A stretch of DNA of 6,674 bases from Pseudomonadota bacterium. GTDB lineage: Bacteria > Pseudomonadota > Alphaproteobacteria > Acetobacterales > Acetobacteraceae. The stretch covers positions 1 to 6,674 of the forward strand of contig JAFADX010000336.1 of assembly GCA_023424475.1 (NCBI GenBank). Direction: 5' to 3'. Positions 5,606 to 6,674 of the stretch are shown piece after piece. The notes under the pieces are model-generated. The model saw nothing but the letters and a program-made list of their open reading frames with translations. It did no database searches and was not told where the DNA came from. The position numbers and the translations under genes were made by a program. Positions within the stretch are counted from its first letter, which is position 1, and each line of letters begins with the position of its first letter.

Positions 5606-6571
5606 ATGCGCCAAGCATCTGCGGCCGACCGTGCGGTTTCCGTCCCGCTGCCGGGTGGCACGTTTCTCATGGGCTCGGATGCCCATTATGTCGAGGAACG
5701 GCCGGCGCACCGGCGCAGCGTCGCGGCCTTCGCGATCGATGACATCTGCGTGACCAATGCGGCCTTCGCCGCCTTCGCCGCGGCGACCGGCTACGTCACG
5801 GTGGCCGAGCGGCCGCTCGACCCTGCGCTCTATCCGGGGGCCGACCCCGCCAATCTGCAGCCGGGCAGCCTCGTCTTCCACATGACGGAAGGGCCGGTGG
5901 ACACCACGGACTACCGCAACTGGTGGCGCTGGACGACGGGCGCCAGCTGGCGCCACCCCGAAGGCCCGGGCAGCGACATTGCCGACCGGGCGGATCATCC
6001 CGTCGTGCACATCGCCTTCGAGGATGCGGAAGCCTACGCCGCATGGGCCGGCAAGCGCCTGCCGACGGAAGCCGAATGGGAATTTGCCGCGCGCGGCGGC
6101 CTTGACGGTGCCGAGTTCGCCTGGGGGGAGGAACTCGCGCCGGGTGGCATGCACATGGCCAATACCTGGCAGGGCCCCTTTCCCTGGCGCAACTTCGGCA
6201 CGGACGGCTTCGAGGGCACCTGCCCGGTGCGCAGCTTCCCGCCGAACGCCTATGGGCTGTACGAGATGTGCGGCAATGTCTGGGAGTGGACGACGGACTG
6301 GTTCGCCGCCCGGCACAGCCCCGAGGCCGGACAGCCCGTCTGCTGCGGCGCCAGCCGCGCGGCCGCGATGGAGGCCAGCTTCGACCCCGCGCAGCCACGC
6401 ATCCGCATTCCCCGCAAAGTGGTGAAAGGCGGCAGCTTTCTCTGCGCACCGTCCTATTGCAGGCGGTACCGGCCGGCGGCGCGCCACGCGCAGATGACAG
6501 ACAGCGGCATGAGCCACATCGGCTTCCGCTGCCTTACCCCCGAAACGGCCAGCACAGGAGATCAACGATGA
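5606..6571 (+). CDS. Formylglycine-generating enzyme (FGE/SUMF1) family protein
   Basis: This 321-residue protein has the FGE-sulfatase fold signatures in order: PLPGGTFLMGSD (14-25), HPVVHIAFEDAEAYAAWAGKRLPTEAEWEFAARGG (core GKRLPTEAEWE from 149), NAYGLYEMCGNVWEWT (CGNVWEW at 222-228), KVVKGGSFLC and SYC then RRYRPAAR (Cys285 to Arg293), ending in HIGFRC. True FGEs oxidise a cysteine in sulfatases to the catalytic formylglycine, using oxygen and copper. The first active-site cysteine (human Cys336 position) is Cys285; the second (human Cys341 position) is Pro290. FGE activity is therefore uncertain, although I recall proline here in other bacterial members. No signal peptide is seen, so it should be cytoplasmic, able to act before Tat export of a folded partner. 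Its stop overlaps the next start as ATGA. Alternative start codons are GTG 5474 and ATG 5507. The family is secure; formylglycine formation is inferred from family and context. Confidence 0.94.
   Translation: MRQASAADRAVSVPLPGGTFLMGSDAHYVEERPAHRRSVAAFAIDDICVTNAAFAAFAAATGYVTVAERPLDPALYPGADPANLQPGSLVFHMTEGPVDTTDYRNWWRWTTGASWRHPEGPGSDIADRADHPVVHIAFEDAEAYAAWAGKRLPTEAEWEFAARGGLDGAEFAWGEELAPGGMHMANTWQGPFPWRNFGTDGFEGTCPVRSFPPNAYGLYEMCGNVWEWTTDWFAARHSPEAGQPVCCGASRAAAMEASFDPAQPRIRIPRKVVKGGSFLCAPSYCRRYRPAARHAQMTDSGMSHIGFRCLTPETASTGDQR
6556..6560 (+). promoter_or_regulatory. Ribosome binding site of the truncated exported-protein gene
   Basis: AGGAG lies inside the end of the FGE-like gene, seven bases before ATG 6568. 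Together with the ATGA overlap it allows efficient initiation or re-initiation on the same message. Confidence 0.75.
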
Positions 6572-6674
6572 CCGAGCGCGATACCGGCGGGCGACTCAAT
6601 CGGCGCAACATGCTGCTCGGTGGCGCCGCGACCCTTGGCGCGGGCGTGCAGGCGGCGCAGGCGCAGCAGCGCCC
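6568..6674 (+). CDS. N-terminus of a Tat-like exported protein, possibly a sulfatase (cut by window end)
   Basis: Only 35 codons are visible. They encode a twin-arginine-type signal: Arg12-Arg13 followed by NMLLGGAATLGAGVQAA and a probable cleavage site after AQA (30-32). The mature protein has only just begun, so its family cannot be read. The start is well supported by AGGAG and by the 4-base ATGA overlap with the FGE-like gene. Because FGE genes are often next to sulfatase genes, and because this signal resembles the RRNxLL type I recall on alphaproteobacterial arylsulfatases, a periplasmic sulfatase is the leading guess. Other Tat-exported proteins, such as a DUF1254 protein or a Bug-type binding protein, remain possible. 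The decisive sulfatase motif C-x-P-x-R would lie outside the window. Confidence 0.82.
   Translation, partial: MTERDTGGRLNRRNMLLGGAATLGAGVQAAQAQQR

Noticed and set aside
5420..6565. A 381-codon minus-strand open frame opposite the FGE-like gene
   Set aside because: The opposite strand carries all FGE family motifs; this frame gives Arg/Gly/Ala-rich sequence without domains.

Overview
The window is very GC-rich, about 70% by eye, and carries gene types that are abundant in environmental Alphaproteobacteria: an orphan Bug/TctC-type solute-binding protein, an AraC regulator, and Tat-like export signals. My best guess at the source is a soil- or plant-associated Rhodospirillales/Acetobacteraceae bacterium (Roseomonas-like). 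This rests on composition and gene style only, because there is no rRNA or marker gene here.

The left half reads on the minus strand. An FAD-dependent oxidoreductase (start near 2841, stop at 1612) runs into a family 2 glycosyltransferase (1615 to 563) through a 4-base ATGA overlap, so the two are probably translated together. After a 181-base gap, a short lipoprotein gene (381 to 151) follows on the same strand. Beyond it lie two dyads: a near-perfect hairpin at 97-124 and a perfect 19-base inverted repeat at 1-56 that touches the window edge.

A divergent intergenic region of about 500 bases (2842-3357) separates this block from the right half, which reads entirely on the plus strand. First comes the TctC/Bug binding protein (3358-4371) with a Tat-like signal and no transporter membrane genes nearby. 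Seventy bases later is an AraC-family regulator (4442-5419) with a strong ribosome binding site. After a gap of 186 bases comes a formylglycine-generating-enzyme (FGE/SUMF1) family protein (5606-6571). Its ATGA overlap leads into the next gene, of which only the first 35 codons are visible; they encode a Tat-like export signal.

The right-hand genes are best read as a small regulated module. The AraC protein may control the binding protein, the FGE-like gene or both. The FGE-like protein may mature the exported protein encoded next, possibly a sulfatase, whose body lies outside the window. The most notable residue-level observation is that the FGE-like protein keeps the first active-site cysteine of the family but has proline where the second is expected. 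I did not see a clearly new multi-gene system, mobile element, CRISPR array or RNA gene.
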